The position numbers were made by a program, and so were the translations under genes. From assembly GCF_001556865.1 (NCBI RefSeq), contig NZ_LSJY01000094.1, positions 1 to 46,039 of the forward strand: DNA of 46,039 nucleotides, read 5' to 3'. The notes under the pieces are model-generated. The model saw nothing but the letters and a program-made list of their open reading frames with translations, did no database searches and was not told the DNA's origin. The stretch's first letter is position 1; every line of letters begins with the position of its first letter. The DNA is from Sphingobium sp. CCH11-B1 (GTDB lineage Bacteria > Pseudomonadota > Alphaproteobacteria > Sphingomonadales > Sphingomonadaceae). This document shows, piece after piece, positions 33,459-42,128 of the stretch.

Positions 33459-34763
33459 ATGTGGACCTATCATCCCGATCTGCTGAACCGACCGGTGCCG
33501 CGCTACACCAGCTATCCCACCGCTGCCCAATTCAGCGATACTGTGGGAGAGGCCGAATTGATGGCACGGCTGGACGCGTTGGAGGCGGACACGTCGCTCT
33601 CCCTCTATGTCCATATTCCCTATTGCCACGACATCTGCTGGTACTGCGGCTGCAACACCGGCGCGGCCAATCGCATCCAGCGCCTGACCGCTTATATTGA
33701 GGCGCTGGAGCGGGAAATGGCAATGATCGCCACGCGCCTGTCCGGCCGCGGCCAGGTTCGGCGCATCGCCTTTGGCGGCGGCAGTCCGAATTCCCTGCCG
33801 CTGGTCGATTTCGTCCGCTTGTTGCAACATCTGACCCGCTGTTTCGATGCGCATGATGCGCAGATTTCAGTCGAGTTGGACCCGCGCCGGCTGGACAATC
33901 AGTGGATCACGACGATGGCGGCCATCGGGGTGCATCGCGTCAATCTGGGCGTGCAGACCTTCAACCCGGCGGTGCAGGCGCGGATCGGTCGCATTCAGCC
34001 ACACGACCTTGTGAAGCGCGCAGTGGAGGGTTTCGCCCGCGCCAGCGTGGCGACCGGGTTCGACCTTATGTACGGCCTGCCGGGACAGACCATTGATGAC
34101 CTCATCGCCACGCTGGACGCCAGCATCGCGATGGCGCCTGCGCGGATCGCGTTGTTCGGCTATGCTCATATGCCTCGCCTGCTGCCGCGCCAGCAGCGGA
34201 TAAACGCCAATGACCTGCCCGACCTGAAAACCCGCTTCACGATGGCAGCGCGGGGGCACGACCGGCTGGTCTCCGCAGGATATCAGGCGATCGGCTTCGA
34301 CCATTTCGCGCTGCCCGGGGACCAACTGGCGCAATCCGAGCGCGATGGGCGGCTGCGGCGCAATTTCCAGGGCTTCACCGATGATGACGCCGACATACTG
34401 GTCGGGATGGGGGCCAGCGCGATCAGCGCATTTCCCGACCTTTTGATCCAGAATGAGAAGCGCGCCGGGGCTTGGCGCGAGCGGATCGCCGCCGGCCGGC
34501 TGACCGCCACCCGTGGGCTGATCCGCGATGGGGAGGACCGGCGGCGGGGGCGCATCATAGAGGCGCTGCTCTGCCGGGGTGAGGCACATCCAGGCGCGAC
34601 GCCGATGCCCGATCTGTCGGACTTCGAAGCGTTGGGGTTGGTCCAGCGCAGCGAGGGGCGCATAGTACTCACGCCGGCCGCCCGTCCCTATGCGCGCACC
34701 ATTGCCGCGCGGTTCGACGCCTATCTGGCGGTCGAGGAAAAGCGCTTCAGCCATGCGGTCTAG
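33459..34763 (+). CDS. hemN: Oxygen-independent coproporphyrinogen III oxidase (HemN)
   Basis: 434 residues. A radical SAM enzyme that decarboxylates coproporphyrinogen III in heme synthesis without oxygen. Seen: the iron-sulfur motif YCHDICWYCGCNT (CxxxCxxCxC, about 56-64) after YVHIPY, the glycine-rich FGGGSPNSL, GVQTFNPAVQ, DLMYGLPGQT, and the C-terminal HemN domain. The extra C of the CxC end distinguishes true HemN from HemW-like proteins. Start at MWTYHPDLLNRPVPRYTSYPTA; no ribosome site is visible before it, and the upstream frame (from 33402) runs through the FNR boxes. It would provide heme for the cbb3 oxidase at low oxygen. A small gene overlaps its 3' end. Confidence 0.94.
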   Translation: MWTYHPDLLNRPVPRYTSYPTAAQFSDTVGEAELMARLDALEADTSLSLYVHIPYCHDICWYCGCNTGAANRIQRLTAYIEALEREMAMIATRLSGRGQVRRIAFGGGSPNSLPLVDFVRLLQHLTRCFDAHDAQISVELDPRRLDNQWITTMAAIGVHRVNLGVQTFNPAVQARIGRIQPHDLVKRAVEGFARASVATGFDLMYGLPGQTIDDLIATLDASIAMAPARIALFGYAHMPRLLPRQQRINANDLPDLKTRFTMAARGHDRLVSAGYQAIGFDHFALPGDQLAQSERDGRLRRNFQGFTDDDADILVGMGASAISAFPDLLIQNEKRAGAWRERIAAGRLTATRGLIRDGEDRRRGRIIEALLCRGEAHPGATPMPDLSDFEALGLVQRSEGRIVLTPAARPYARTIAARFDAYLAVEEKRFSHAV

Positions 34764-34998
34764 CACGGCCTGGCTGGCGATTGTCGCTTGCCTCAATCTG
34801 GCGGCGGGAGCGCTGCCGGCACCGGCAGTTGGGCGCGCCATCCCGTTTTGCGGGACGCCACCGCCCGGCTTGGTTCAGCCCAGCCAGCGCCGCTGGCCAA
34901 GGGAACCCGCGCCGGGCAGCGCCTGTCATGTTCTGCTTTGCAACGCCGATCGGGAAAGGCGCGGCGGGTCCAGCGATCCGCTGACTCTAAAAGAGTGA
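34753..34998 (+). CDS. Small exported protein of unknown function
   Basis: 81 residues: a signal peptide (about 1-26, STAWLAIVACLNLAAGALPAPA in part) followed by a short mature part with cysteines in AIPFCG and SACHVLLC and a basic tail. The CH...C pattern in a tiny exported protein resembles hypothetical proteins common in sphingomonads. It overlaps the hemN end by 11 bases in another frame, which suggests coupled translation, and codon use is similar to neighbours. The Cys-His group may bind a metal or heme, a guess only. It is also possible that it is not translated. Confidence 0.45.
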   Translation: MRSSTAWLAIVACLNLAAGALPAPAVGRAIPFCGTPPPGLVQPSQRRWPREPAPGSACHVLLCNADRERRGGSSDPLTLKE

Positions 34999-35314
34999 CC
35001 GGTTCCAAGAAACAAAAACTCGCTCGCATGGCACCTTCCCCCGCAAAATCCTTGTCGTCTACGGCTCGCGCGACGAGTTTGTTGGGTCCATGTGGGGACC
35101 GGAGGCGCCGCTCGCGACGGGATCCGTACACAAGCTGCGAGATCTGTTCGGCACTTCCGCCCCGGTCGTCCCCGGCCGGATCTACGGCCGTATCGAGGAT
35201 GGTTCGGCACGGATGCTGATCACGCCGAATGTGATACGCGCGCGGCTGCATCAGTCCTCAACCGGCATTAGCCCTGCATTCTTACGGCCAACTGCCGAGT
35301 CTCGCTGCGCCTGA
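34992..35314 (+). pseudogene. Decayed fragment, possibly of an alpha/beta hydrolase
   Basis: The plus frame is open for 107 codons from a TAA just before 34992 to the stop at 35314, but without a start until an internal ATG at 35090. The translated pieces look like real protein: RKILVVYGSRDEFVGS resembles the acid-residue loop of an alpha/beta hydrolase, and PVVPGRIYGRIEDGSARM is well-formed sequence. The end (ISPAFLRPTAESRCA) seems out of frame. I read it as the 3' remnant of a larger gene, but the family assignment is tentative. Confidence 0.35.
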
Positions 35315-35346
35315 TCCAGATCGTCTCTCCGCTGGAGGATGGCACC

Positions 35347-35625
35347 TTGGCTGTTGCGATGACGCGGGCGATTGTGGCAACGTCCGGCTGTTTCCTTCTG
35401 TTCTTGGCTGCCCAATATGGCGTCCTGGCGCTTACGGGTCACCTGCTCCTGCCGGCCGAGGGTCTGCGCGTGATCTCCGCAATCGGCTTCATGGTGTTCA
35501 TCGCCGTTGCTGGTATCTTCGGGGCAATATCCAGACGTGTGCTCGGTTCGACCGTGCCGGGAGCAATTGTGTCCGGTCTGTTCGTGACCTGCGTGCTTGT
35601 CGCTACACAACCGATCGGAGCCTGA
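35347..35625 (+). CDS. Small membrane protein of unknown function
   Basis: 92 residues with two or three hydrophobic helices: IVATSGCFLLFLAAQYGVLAL, VISAIGFMVFIAVAGIFGAI and AIVSGLFVTCVLVA. No family recognised. The start is a choice: a TTG at 35347 has GGAGG about 8 bases upstream, while the ATG at 35359 lacks a site at a normal distance, so TTG is preferred. It lies between the decayed fragment and glpD, 96 bp before the latter. It could be a remnant membrane tail of the preceding gene, but its open frame and ribosome site argue for a separate product. Confidence 0.5.
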   Translation: MAVAMTRAIVATSGCFLLFLAAQYGVLALTGHLLLPAEGLRVISAIGFMVFIAVAGIFGAISRRVLGSTVPGAIVSGLFVTCVLVATQPIGA

Positions 35626-35721
35626 CATGAGCCGTCAATCTCCTTGCCGCCAGCCCATCGCGCAAGACACGCCCCTGCCAACAGATACGCCGCACCCGCA
35701 ACCCATTCTACAGGTCCGACC

Positions 35722-37248
35722 ATGACTTCACCCGAAAGACAATTCCCGACCCATGAGCCGCCGGTCTACGATCTTGCTGTTATCGGTGCCGGCATAAATG
35801 GCGCCGGGATCGCGCGCGATGCCGCCGGTCGCGGCGCACGGGTGCTGGTCCTGGAGGCAGGAGACATAGCCCGCGGCACATCCTCCGCTTCGACCAAGCT
35901 GATCCATGGCGGCCTGCGTTATCTTGAGCATTATGAATTCGGGCTGGTGCGGGAATCGCTGGCCGAGCGCGAACGTCTATGGCGGATCGCTCCGCATGTC
36001 GTTCGGCCGATGCGTTTTGTCTTGCCCTATCGGCCAGGCCTGCGTCCGCGCTGGCTGCTGCGTATGGGCCTGTTCCTCTACGACCATATCGGCGGCAGGC
36101 GCGCCCTGCCCGCTACACAAACGCTTGATCTTCGTGCGCACCCGGCTGGCGCGCCGCTGAAGCAGGGCTTTAGGACTGGCTTCGCCTATTCCGACTGCTG
36201 GGTGGACGATGCGCGCATGGTCGTACTGAACCTGCGCGATGCGGCTGACCGGGGCGCAACGGTTCTGACCCGAACGCCGGTGACCAGCCTCGTGCGCGAG
36301 GACGACCGGTGGCGGATCGGGACGTGGAACGGCGCGCGCCATGCTGCGCGGGCGGTTGTCAATGCCGCTGGGCCCGCTGTGCTCGACGTTCTGCGCCTTG
36401 CAGAGGAACGCAGGGGTCGAAAGATGCGCCTGGTGCGAGGCTCGCACATCGTCGTGCCGCGGCTGTTCGATCATGATTACGCCTACTTTTTTCAGCTGGC
36501 GGATGGCCGCATCTTTTTCGCCATTCCCTACGAGCAGGACTTCACCATGATCGGTACGACCGACGCCGACCATAGAGGCTCGCTTGACGGCGTGACGCCG
36601 GACGACGCAGAGGTCGCTTATCTGTGCAAAGGTGCGAACGGCTATTTCCAAAAGCAGATCACACCGGCGGACGTCGTGTGGCGCTTTGCCGGCGTGCGTC
36701 CACTGGTTGATGACGGATCGGGCCGCCCGGAAGCGGCAACGCGCGGATACCGGCTTGATCTGTCGGACGCGGCAACGGGACCGCCACTGCTGAGCGTATT
36801 CGGTGGCAAGCTCACCACCTACCGCCATCTGGCGCAGTCGGCGCTCGATCTTCTGGCCAGCCGGATGCCTGAACTGCACAGCGGAGACTGGACCGGGGGC
36901 GCCCCGCTGCCCGGCGGCGATTTTGCCATGACCGGTGTCGCCGGACTGATCGAAGACCTGATCGCCGCCTATCCCTTCGTTCAGCACGACTGGGCAAGCC
37001 GCCTGATCACGTCATATGGAACGCTGGCATGGAAAGTGCTGGGCGATGCCCGGACCTTGCCGGACTGCGGCACGCATTTCAGTCACGGGCTGACGGCCCG
37101 CGAAGTGGACTATCTGATTGATCGGGAGTGGGCGCGGCAGACCGATGACATATTGTGGCGACGCAGTAAGCTGGGCCTGCGCCTTTCGGCGGCAGAGGTA
37201 GAGAATCTCGACGCGTATCTGCGTGCGAGAAGGGAAGGCGTGCAATGA
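35722..37248 (+). CDS. glpD: Aerobic glycerol-3-phosphate dehydrogenase
   Basis: 508 residues. FAD-dependent membrane-associated enzyme oxidising glycerol 3-phosphate to dihydroxyacetone phosphate and feeding electrons into the quinone pool. Seen: the dinucleotide fold LAVIGAGINGAGIARDAAGRG (GxGxxG near residue 20), the GlpD signature TSSASTKLIHGGLRYLE (RGTSSxxxKLxHGGLRYL), ARMVVLNLRDA, and the late FAD contact FGGKLTTYR. The start MTSPERQFP at 35722 is used; the open frame starts at 35644 with unrelated low-complexity residues. No strong ribosome site is visible. It overlaps glpK by 4 bases. Confidence 0.95.
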   Translation: MTSPERQFPTHEPPVYDLAVIGAGINGAGIARDAAGRGARVLVLEAGDIARGTSSASTKLIHGGLRYLEHYEFGLVRESLAERERLWRIAPHVVRPMRFVLPYRPGLRPRWLLRMGLFLYDHIGGRRALPATQTLDLRAHPAGAPLKQGFRTGFAYSDCWVDDARMVVLNLRDAADRGATVLTRTPVTSLVREDDRWRIGTWNGARHAARAVVNAAGPAVLDVLRLAEERRGRKMRLVRGSHIVVPRLFDHDYAYFFQLADGRIFFAIPYEQDFTMIGTTDADHRGSLDGVTPDDAEVAYLCKGANGYFQKQITPADVVWRFAGVRPLVDDGSGRPEAATRGYRLDLSDAATGPPLLSVFGGKLTTYRHLAQSALDLLASRMPELHSGDWTGGAPLPGGDFAMTGVAGLIEDLIAAYPFVQHDWASRLITSYGTLAWKVLGDARTLPDCGTHFSHGLTAREVDYLIDREWARQTDDILWRRSKLGLRLSAAEVENLDAYLRARREGVQ

Positions 37249-38732
37249 AGTCCATCCTCGCAATCGACCAGGGCACCACGTCAACCCGCGCCCTGATCAT
37301 CGATGCCAACGGCCAGGTCGCAGCGCGTGCGCAAGTCGAGCTGCCCCAATCCTATCCCCGCCCCGGCTGGGTCGAGCATGATCCCGAAACGATCTGGCGC
37401 GATGTCGTTATGACGGGAAGCCAGGCCCTTGCAGAGGCAGAGGCAAGGGGTCTTAACGTCGCGGCGATCGGCATTGCCAACCAGAGGGAGACATTCGTCC
37501 TATGGGACCGCTCCTCCGGAAAGCCAGTGCATCCAGCCATTGTCTGGCAGGACCGCCGGGGTGCGGACCTATGCGACAAGTTCGCAAGCGAAGGCCTGGA
37601 AGAAGAGGTTTGCGCGATCAGCGGCCTCGTCCTCGATTCCTACTTTTCGGCAAGCAAACTGGCTTGGCTGCTCGATACGATGCCCGGTCTGCGACAAAAC
37701 GCCGAGGACGGGAAGATCGCCTTCGGAACGATCGACTGCTATTTGCTGTGGCGGCTGACGCGGGGACGTGTCCACGCCACCGATCCCACCAACGCGGCCC
37801 GTACCTTGCTGTTCGACATCGCCCGCATGGACTGGTCCGATGATCTGTGCCGCCTGTTCGGGGTTCCGCGCGCAATACTGCCGCAAGTGCGCGACAATGA
37901 TGCCCAGTTTGGCGTGGCCGACGCATCGGTGCTGGGCAAGGCGATCCCGGTGATGGGCATGGCGGGGGATCAGCAGGCCGCCTTGATCGGGCAGGGCTGC
38001 CTTTCGCCTGGCCGCGTGAAGATCACTTATGGCACCGGTGCATTCGGCCTCATGCACACCGGCGAGTCGATCAGTCGATCCCGGCATCGCTTGCTGAGCA
38101 CGGTGGCCTATCGAGCGGAAGGGCGCACCTGCTACGCGCTCGAAGGATCGATCTTCGTTGCGGGGGCCGGGGTCCAATGGCTTCGCGATCGGTTGGGGAT
38201 CATCGCCACGGCCGAAGAGACCGAAGCGCTTGCCCGCAGCCTTCCCGGCAATGATGGCGTCTATCTCGTTCCCGCCTTTGCAGGGCTCGGCACGCCACAC
38301 TGGGATTCCGCCGCTCGCGCCCTGCTCTGCGGCATGACCCTCGGAACCGGAGCGGCGCATGTGGCGCGCGCGCTGCTCGAGGCCGTCGCCTATCAGAGCG
38401 AGGAGTTGGTTGGCGCGATGCGCGCGGATAGCGGCCTTCGTGCAGACCTTATCCGCATCGACGGCGGCATGGCGCAGAATGATTGGCTCTGTCAGTTTCT
38501 CGCCGATGTTCTGGCGTTGCCGATCTCGCGGCCGGCCAATGTCGAATCCACAGCGCTTGGCGCTGCTTTCCTCGCGGGTACTTCCGCGGGTATCTGGTCA
38601 TCATTGGCCAAAGTGCCCGCGCCAGATCACGATGCCGATTTCGAGCCGACGCTCGATCAATCAGATCGCGCGTGCCTGCTTGGCGGGTGGCGCGATGCCG
38701 TGGCGAGGGCGCGGCATCCGGCCTACCAATAA
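37245..38732 (+). CDS. glpK: Glycerol kinase
   Basis: 495 residues, normal length. Phosphorylates glycerol to glycerol 3-phosphate in the cytoplasm. Seen: N-terminal phosphate loop AIDQGTTSTRALI, the FGGY-family segments NQRETFVLWDR and GTIDCYLLWRLTRG, MGMAGDQQAALIGQG, TYGTGAF, and the C-terminal IDGGMAQNDWLCQFLADVL with VESTALGAAF. Its ATG overlaps the glpD stop (ATGA), so the two genes are one unit. No glpF channel gene lies in the window; the order glpD-glpK without glpF or glpR suggests other parts lie elsewhere. Confidence 0.97.
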   Translation: MKSILAIDQGTTSTRALIIDANGQVAARAQVELPQSYPRPGWVEHDPETIWRDVVMTGSQALAEAEARGLNVAAIGIANQRETFVLWDRSSGKPVHPAIVWQDRRGADLCDKFASEGLEEEVCAISGLVLDSYFSASKLAWLLDTMPGLRQNAEDGKIAFGTIDCYLLWRLTRGRVHATDPTNAARTLLFDIARMDWSDDLCRLFGVPRAILPQVRDNDAQFGVADASVLGKAIPVMGMAGDQQAALIGQGCLSPGRVKITYGTGAFGLMHTGESISRSRHRLLSTVAYRAEGRTCYALEGSIFVAGAGVQWLRDRLGIIATAEETEALARSLPGNDGVYLVPAFAGLGTPHWDSAARALLCGMTLGTGAAHVARALLEAVAYQSEELVGAMRADSGLRADLIRIDGGMAQNDWLCQFLADVLALPISRPANVESTALGAAFLAGTSAGIWSSLAKVPAPDHDADFEPTLDQSDRACLLGGWRDAVARARHPAYQ

Positions 38733-38979
38733 TTCTCCAGTGCCTTTTGGCATCGCGACTGTGCGGCGATGACCGGTGCCCGCGGCGCGTCGTCGAGATG
38801 GTCCAGGATTTGCGAACTCGCCGTCCCACGCCAAACTGCTCGAATGTCATTGCTTCCGTAATCGGCCGGACTTCCGGTCCGGCATCGCAAAGCCGCTGCT
38901 CCTGCCTGGCCGCGCCATAACCTGCCTGATGAAGCCGTTCAATGAGCGCAAATGAACGAAGAGCATCATGATGGAGGAT

Positions 38980-39699
38980 TCAGCTCTCAATAACGCGGAA
39001 TACTGCCCCACTCCCTGCATCCCGCACCAGGTCGACACGCTTTCCATCCCAATGATAATCGAGATGGCGCCCTTGCACCGGATTTGAGGCGCAGTCCGGA
39101 TAGAAGAGCGCGGCGCACTCGCCTCCCATGTGCCGGACGCTGGGATAGGCGATCCCATTCGAGCCAGCACCGCGCAGGCGCGATCCAAGCTGTTGAGCCC
39201 CGACATAGCGGTCGGGATCGACGCAATCGGCAAACATATCGCTACATCCACGCAAATCGTGGAGGTCGGCATCAATCGTGAGGATGATCTCCCGGAATTG
39301 CGAGGTCCATCCGGCCGACTCCGCCGTCCTGGCCATGAAGCATCCATGATGATGGATGGTCTCGAACAGTGCCGTTTCGTAGCTGCGCGCGACGTAAAGG
39401 ACGCCATAATGGCCGGTTGAGAAGCGGCTCGGGCGATCGGTGCTGACATGGGTGAACGGCGCCATCAGAAAGGATGCGCCAGCGCCGCCAACGCGCCGTT
39501 CCGGCGGCACGAGGTCGATGTTGCCGATCGACATCATGATACGCGAGTTCGTCTTTTGCTCGGCTGAAAGAAGGAGGGGCCAGTCGGCCGGGTCGGCAAT
39601 ATCCTCGAACAGGTCGATCGGCGGATAGAGGCTGCGGATGATTCTGACCGCTGCCTCCCATTCGATCCGGTTGACCGGCGGCGCTGCGGCGCTCGTCAC
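38980..39699 (-). CDS. RES-domain toxin
   Basis: 239 residues of the RES family, whose members kill or arrest cells by consuming NAD+. The three name-giving polar residues are visible: Arg in [16 protein letters not shown] (about 92-95), Glu in [11 protein letters not shown] (about 113), and Ser in [14 protein letters not shown] (about 199). The start codon is GTG and overlaps the stop of the antitoxin gene (GTGA at 39696-39699), the standard coupling of antitoxin first and toxin second. It is full length and looks intact. The gap of 247 bp to glpK has no gene that I can support. Confidence 0.9.
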   Translation of the reverse strand: MTSAAAPPVNRIEWEAAVRIIRSLYPPIDLFEDIADPADWPLLLSAEQKTNSRIMMSIGNIDLVPPERRVGGAGASFLMAPFTHVSTDRPSRFSTGHYGVLYVARSYETALFETIHHHGCFMARTAESAGWTSQFREIILTIDADLHDLRGCSDMFADCVDPDRYVGAQQLGSRLRGAGSNGIAYPSVRHMGGECAALFYPDCASNPVQGRHLDYHWDGKRVDLVRDAGSGAVFRVIES

Positions 39700-40109
39700 C
39701 AGGCGCCGCGCTCTGCATCGAGATAGCGCCGCACCCGCATGATGTCGGTCAATTCACCGCCCAGCATGACCGCAAGCGCGCTTGCGCCCCCAAAAGCGGC
39801 GTTGGACGCATTGATCCAGTCGTAGCCGCGCTGCGGCTCCTGAAAGATAATCCGGAGCGCTTTGTGGATGCCCATGAGGTTGGAAAGCCGGGCGAGCCCG
39901 TCGCGCGAGATACGTCCCGGCCCTGCCGCCTTCCAGCGACGGAAGCTGCGCACCGGCATGTCGGTCAGAATGGCGGCCTGCTCATCGGTGACGCCCCATT
40001 TTGCGAACAGGTTCAGGGCCGCGCGAAACATCGCGCCCCCCTCCTCCTGGGTCATCGGCTCCGGGCGGAAGGGAGCCGGAGCCGTGTCGATCGGTTGGAG
40101 CGTGATCAT
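39696..40109 (-). CDS. MbcA/ParS/Xre-type antitoxin
   Basis: 137 residues. N-terminal Xre-like helix-turn-helix region (about 25-75, [34 protein letters not shown] in part) followed by the DUF2384 toxin-binding domain (about 80-137, [25 protein letters not shown] in part). This is the partner expected for a RES toxin; it neutralises the toxin by covering its active site and represses the operon. A 10-bp inverted repeat starts at its own start codon. No ribosome site is seen and a TATAAT ends 5 bases before the ATG, so the transcript may be leaderless; an internal ATG at 40055 is an alternative start. Confidence 0.9.
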   Translation of the reverse strand: MITLQPIDTAPAPFRPEPMTQEEGGAMFRAALNLFAKWGVTDEQAAILTDMPVRSFRRWKAAGPGRISRDGLARLSNLMGIHKALRIIFQEPQRGYDWINASNAAFGGASALAVMLGGELTDIMRVRRYLDAERGAW

Positions 40110-40145
40110 ATGGCATTATATAGAATAATTCATGCCATATGGCAA
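40107..40145 (-). promoter_or_regulatory. Toxin-antitoxin operator and promoter
   Basis: A perfect 10-bp inverted repeat, CATATGGCAT at 40107-40116 and ATGCCATATG at 40132-40141, flanks a 15-bp AT-rich core. On the minus strand TTGCCA (40145-40140) and TATATA/TATAAT (40122-40115) fit -35 and -10 elements with about 17 bp between. The repeat overlaps the start codon and both elements, so antitoxin binding would shut off transcription. Confidence 0.6.
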
Positions 40146-40223
40146 TATCGATCCTCGGGTTTCCATCAGATACAAACCACGCCAATGGCTTGCCCCAGCG
40201 CAAAGGATGCGCAACGATACGCC

Positions 40224-40961
40224 ATGACCCCAGAGACGATCGTGGATCCCTGCGCCCAGTCAACCGCCGAAACGGTCGTGCTGAACGCCCGGCCGGAGGC
40301 CATTCGCCTGTCGCCCGCCGACACCGCCGTCGTCGTCATCGATATGCAGAACGCCTATGCAAGCGAAGGCGGCTATGTCGACTTGGCCGGTTTCGACATA
40401 GCAGGAGCCGCCGGCGTCATCGATCGCATCGCGCAGGTGCTGCGGACGGCGCGCGCGGCCGGGATGCCGGTCATCTACCTGCAGAATGGCTGGGACGCCG
40501 ACTATAGAGAGGCCGGGACGCCCGCTTCCCCCAACTGGCACAAGTCCAACGCACTGAAAACGATGCGCGCGCGCCCGGACCTTTCCGGCCAGCTTCTTGC
40601 GCGCGGCGGCTGGGATTATGAGCTGGTCGACGCATTAAAGCCCGAGCCAGGCGACATTCGCGTCCACAAGACGCGCTATTCCGCCTTCTTCAACTCGCAG
40701 CTGGACAGCATCTTGCGCGCGCGTGGCATCCGGACGATCGTGTTCGTCGGCATCGCCAGCAATGTCTGCGTCGAATCGACACTGCGCGACGGTTTCCACC
40801 TCGAATATTTCGGCGTGATGCTGGAGGACGCGACGCATCATCTGGGGCCTGATTTCATCCAGCAGGCGACCGTCTATAATGTCGAAAAATTCTTCGGCTG
40901 GGTGTCCACGGTCGCTGATTTCTGCGGCGCGGTCGGCCAGCTGCCTGCCAAGGAGGCCTGA
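40224..40961 (+). CDS. rutB: Peroxyureidoacrylate/ureidoacrylate amidohydrolase RutB
   Basis: 245 residues. A cysteine hydrolase of the isochorismatase-like fold acting on the ring-opened product of uracil in the Rut pathway. Seen: catalytic Asp in [12 protein letters not shown], Lys in [15 protein letters not shown], and the nucleophile Cys in [15 protein letters not shown]. Start at [21 protein letters not shown] at 40185 is an alternative, and no good ribosome site settles it. First gene of a rutBCDA unit, divergent from the toxin-antitoxin pair with 114 bp between starts; it overlaps rutC by one base (TGATG). Confidence 0.93.
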   Translation: MTPETIVDPCAQSTAETVVLNARPEAIRLSPADTAVVVIDMQNAYASEGGYVDLAGFDIAGAAGVIDRIAQVLRTARAAGMPVIYLQNGWDADYREAGTPASPNWHKSNALKTMRARPDLSGQLLARGGWDYELVDALKPEPGDIRVHKTRYSAFFNSQLDSILRARGIRTIVFVGIASNVCVESTLRDGFHLEYFGVMLEDATHHLGPDFIQQATVYNVEKFFGWVSTVADFCGAVGQLPAKEA

Positions 40962-41344
40962 TGCCGTTCGATCCGATCAATCCGCCAGAGTTCCCCGCGC
41001 CGATTGCGCCCTATTCGGCGGGCGCGAAGGCGGGGAACACCGTCTATGTCTCAGGTGTACTGGCGCTCGGCGAAGGTGGCGTCGTGCTTCACATCGGCGA
41101 TGCTGCGGCGCAGACCCGGCATGTTCTGGAGGTGATCAAGACCACGCTCGCCGCCGCGGGTGCAACGATGGCCGACATCGCGATGAACCATATCTTCCTG
41201 AAAGACCTGGCGGACTATGCCGCGTTCAATCAGATTTATGCCGAATATTTCCCGGGCGACAAACCGGCGCGCTACTGCATCCGGTGCGATCTGGTGAAGC
41301 CCGAATGTCTGGTCGAAATCGCCAGCGTGGCCCATCTTGGCTGA
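40961..41344 (+). CDS. rutC: Aminoacrylate peracid reductase / deaminase RutC
   Basis: 127 residues of the RidA/YjgF family ([64 protein letters not shown] in part, with the conserved Arg in PARYCIRC). In the Rut pathway it acts on the aminoacrylate intermediate. Clear AGGAGG before the ATG, and a TGATG overlap with rutB. Its 3' end overlaps rutD by 8 bases. Confidence 0.93.
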   Translation: MPFDPINPPEFPAPIAPYSAGAKAGNTVYVSGVLALGEGGVVLHIGDAAAQTRHVLEVIKTTLAAAGATMADIAMNHIFLKDLADYAAFNQIYAEYFPGDKPARYCIRCDLVKPECLVEIASVAHLG

Positions 41345-42122
41345 GGTTGCGGGTCTCTATTACGAACTGCACGGGCCACCCGACGCGCCGCCGCTGATCC
41401 TGTCATCGGGCCTGGGAGGATCGGCAAGCTACTGGACGCCGAACCTCCTGGCCCTTGCCCGGCACTTCCGCGTCCTCGTCTACGATCATCGCGGCACAGG
41501 ACGCAGCGACCGCGCGCTGCCCGAGGTCGTCACGGTGGACGATCTGGCCGATGACATGGGGATGCTGATCGATGCGCAGGGCTGGACGCGGGCCAGCGTC
41601 ATCGGCCATGCCGCCGGTGGCGTCGCAGGCCTCGCGCTCGCGCGAAAGGCGGACGAGCGGCTGGACAAGCTGGTTGTCATCAATGGCTGGGCCAAGGCCG
41701 ACCCACATTTCCTGCGCTGTTTCGAGGCGCGGCTGAACCTGTTGCGCCACGCCGGGATCCAGCCCTTCCTGCGCGCTCAGCCAATCTTCCTGTATCCCGC
41801 CGAATGGATCAGCGCGCATAGCGACGAACTGGACGCGGAACTGCTGCATCAGGTCGCCGCCTTCCCCGGCGTGGACAGCATGGAAAAGCGCGTCGCCGCG
41901 CTGGCGGCGTTCGACGCGACCGGCTGGATCGGCGATCTTCGCGCACCCATGCTGGCGCTGTCGGCCGGCGACGACATGCTGGTCCCCTGGACCTGTTCCG
42001 GGCGGTTGAACGGGCTCAACCCGCGGATACACCATATGAACATGCCGTGGGGCGGCCACGCCTGCAACGTAACCGATGCCGCGACCTTCGACCGCATCGT
42101 CATCGATTTCCTGAGGAGCTAG
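41337..42122 (+). CDS. rutD: Aminoacrylate hydrolase-like RutD
   Basis: 261 residues, alpha/beta hydrolase fold: oxyanion area [27 protein letters not shown], and later [10 protein letters not shown] and [14 protein letters not shown] with the catalytic-type His. At the nucleophile elbow it has GHAAGG instead of GHSxG; E. coli RutD also has Ala there (GHALGA), so this is a family trait and not damage. The start is TTG at 41337, inside the end of rutC, with no separate ribosome site, which points to translational coupling. It speeds breakdown of aminoacrylate to malonic semialdehyde. Confidence 0.92.
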   Translation: MAEVAGLYYELHGPPDAPPLILSSGLGGSASYWTPNLLALARHFRVLVYDHRGTGRSDRALPEVVTVDDLADDMGMLIDAQGWTRASVIGHAAGGVAGLALARKADERLDKLVVINGWAKADPHFLRCFEARLNLLRHAGIQPFLRAQPIFLYPAEWISAHSDELDAELLHQVAAFPGVDSMEKRVAALAAFDATGWIGDLRAPMLALSAGDDMLVPWTCSGRLNGLNPRIHHMNMPWGGHACNVTDAATFDRIVIDFLRS

Positions 42123-42128
42123 CAAGCC

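Noticed and set aside
38733..38979. Possible gene in the 247-bp gap after glpK
   Set aside because: Only short shadow frames with low-complexity translations; no ribosome site or motif.
41590..41650. Loss of the nucleophile Ser in RutD as a sign of inactivation
   Set aside because: E. coli RutD also has Ala at this position, so GHAAGG is normal for the family.
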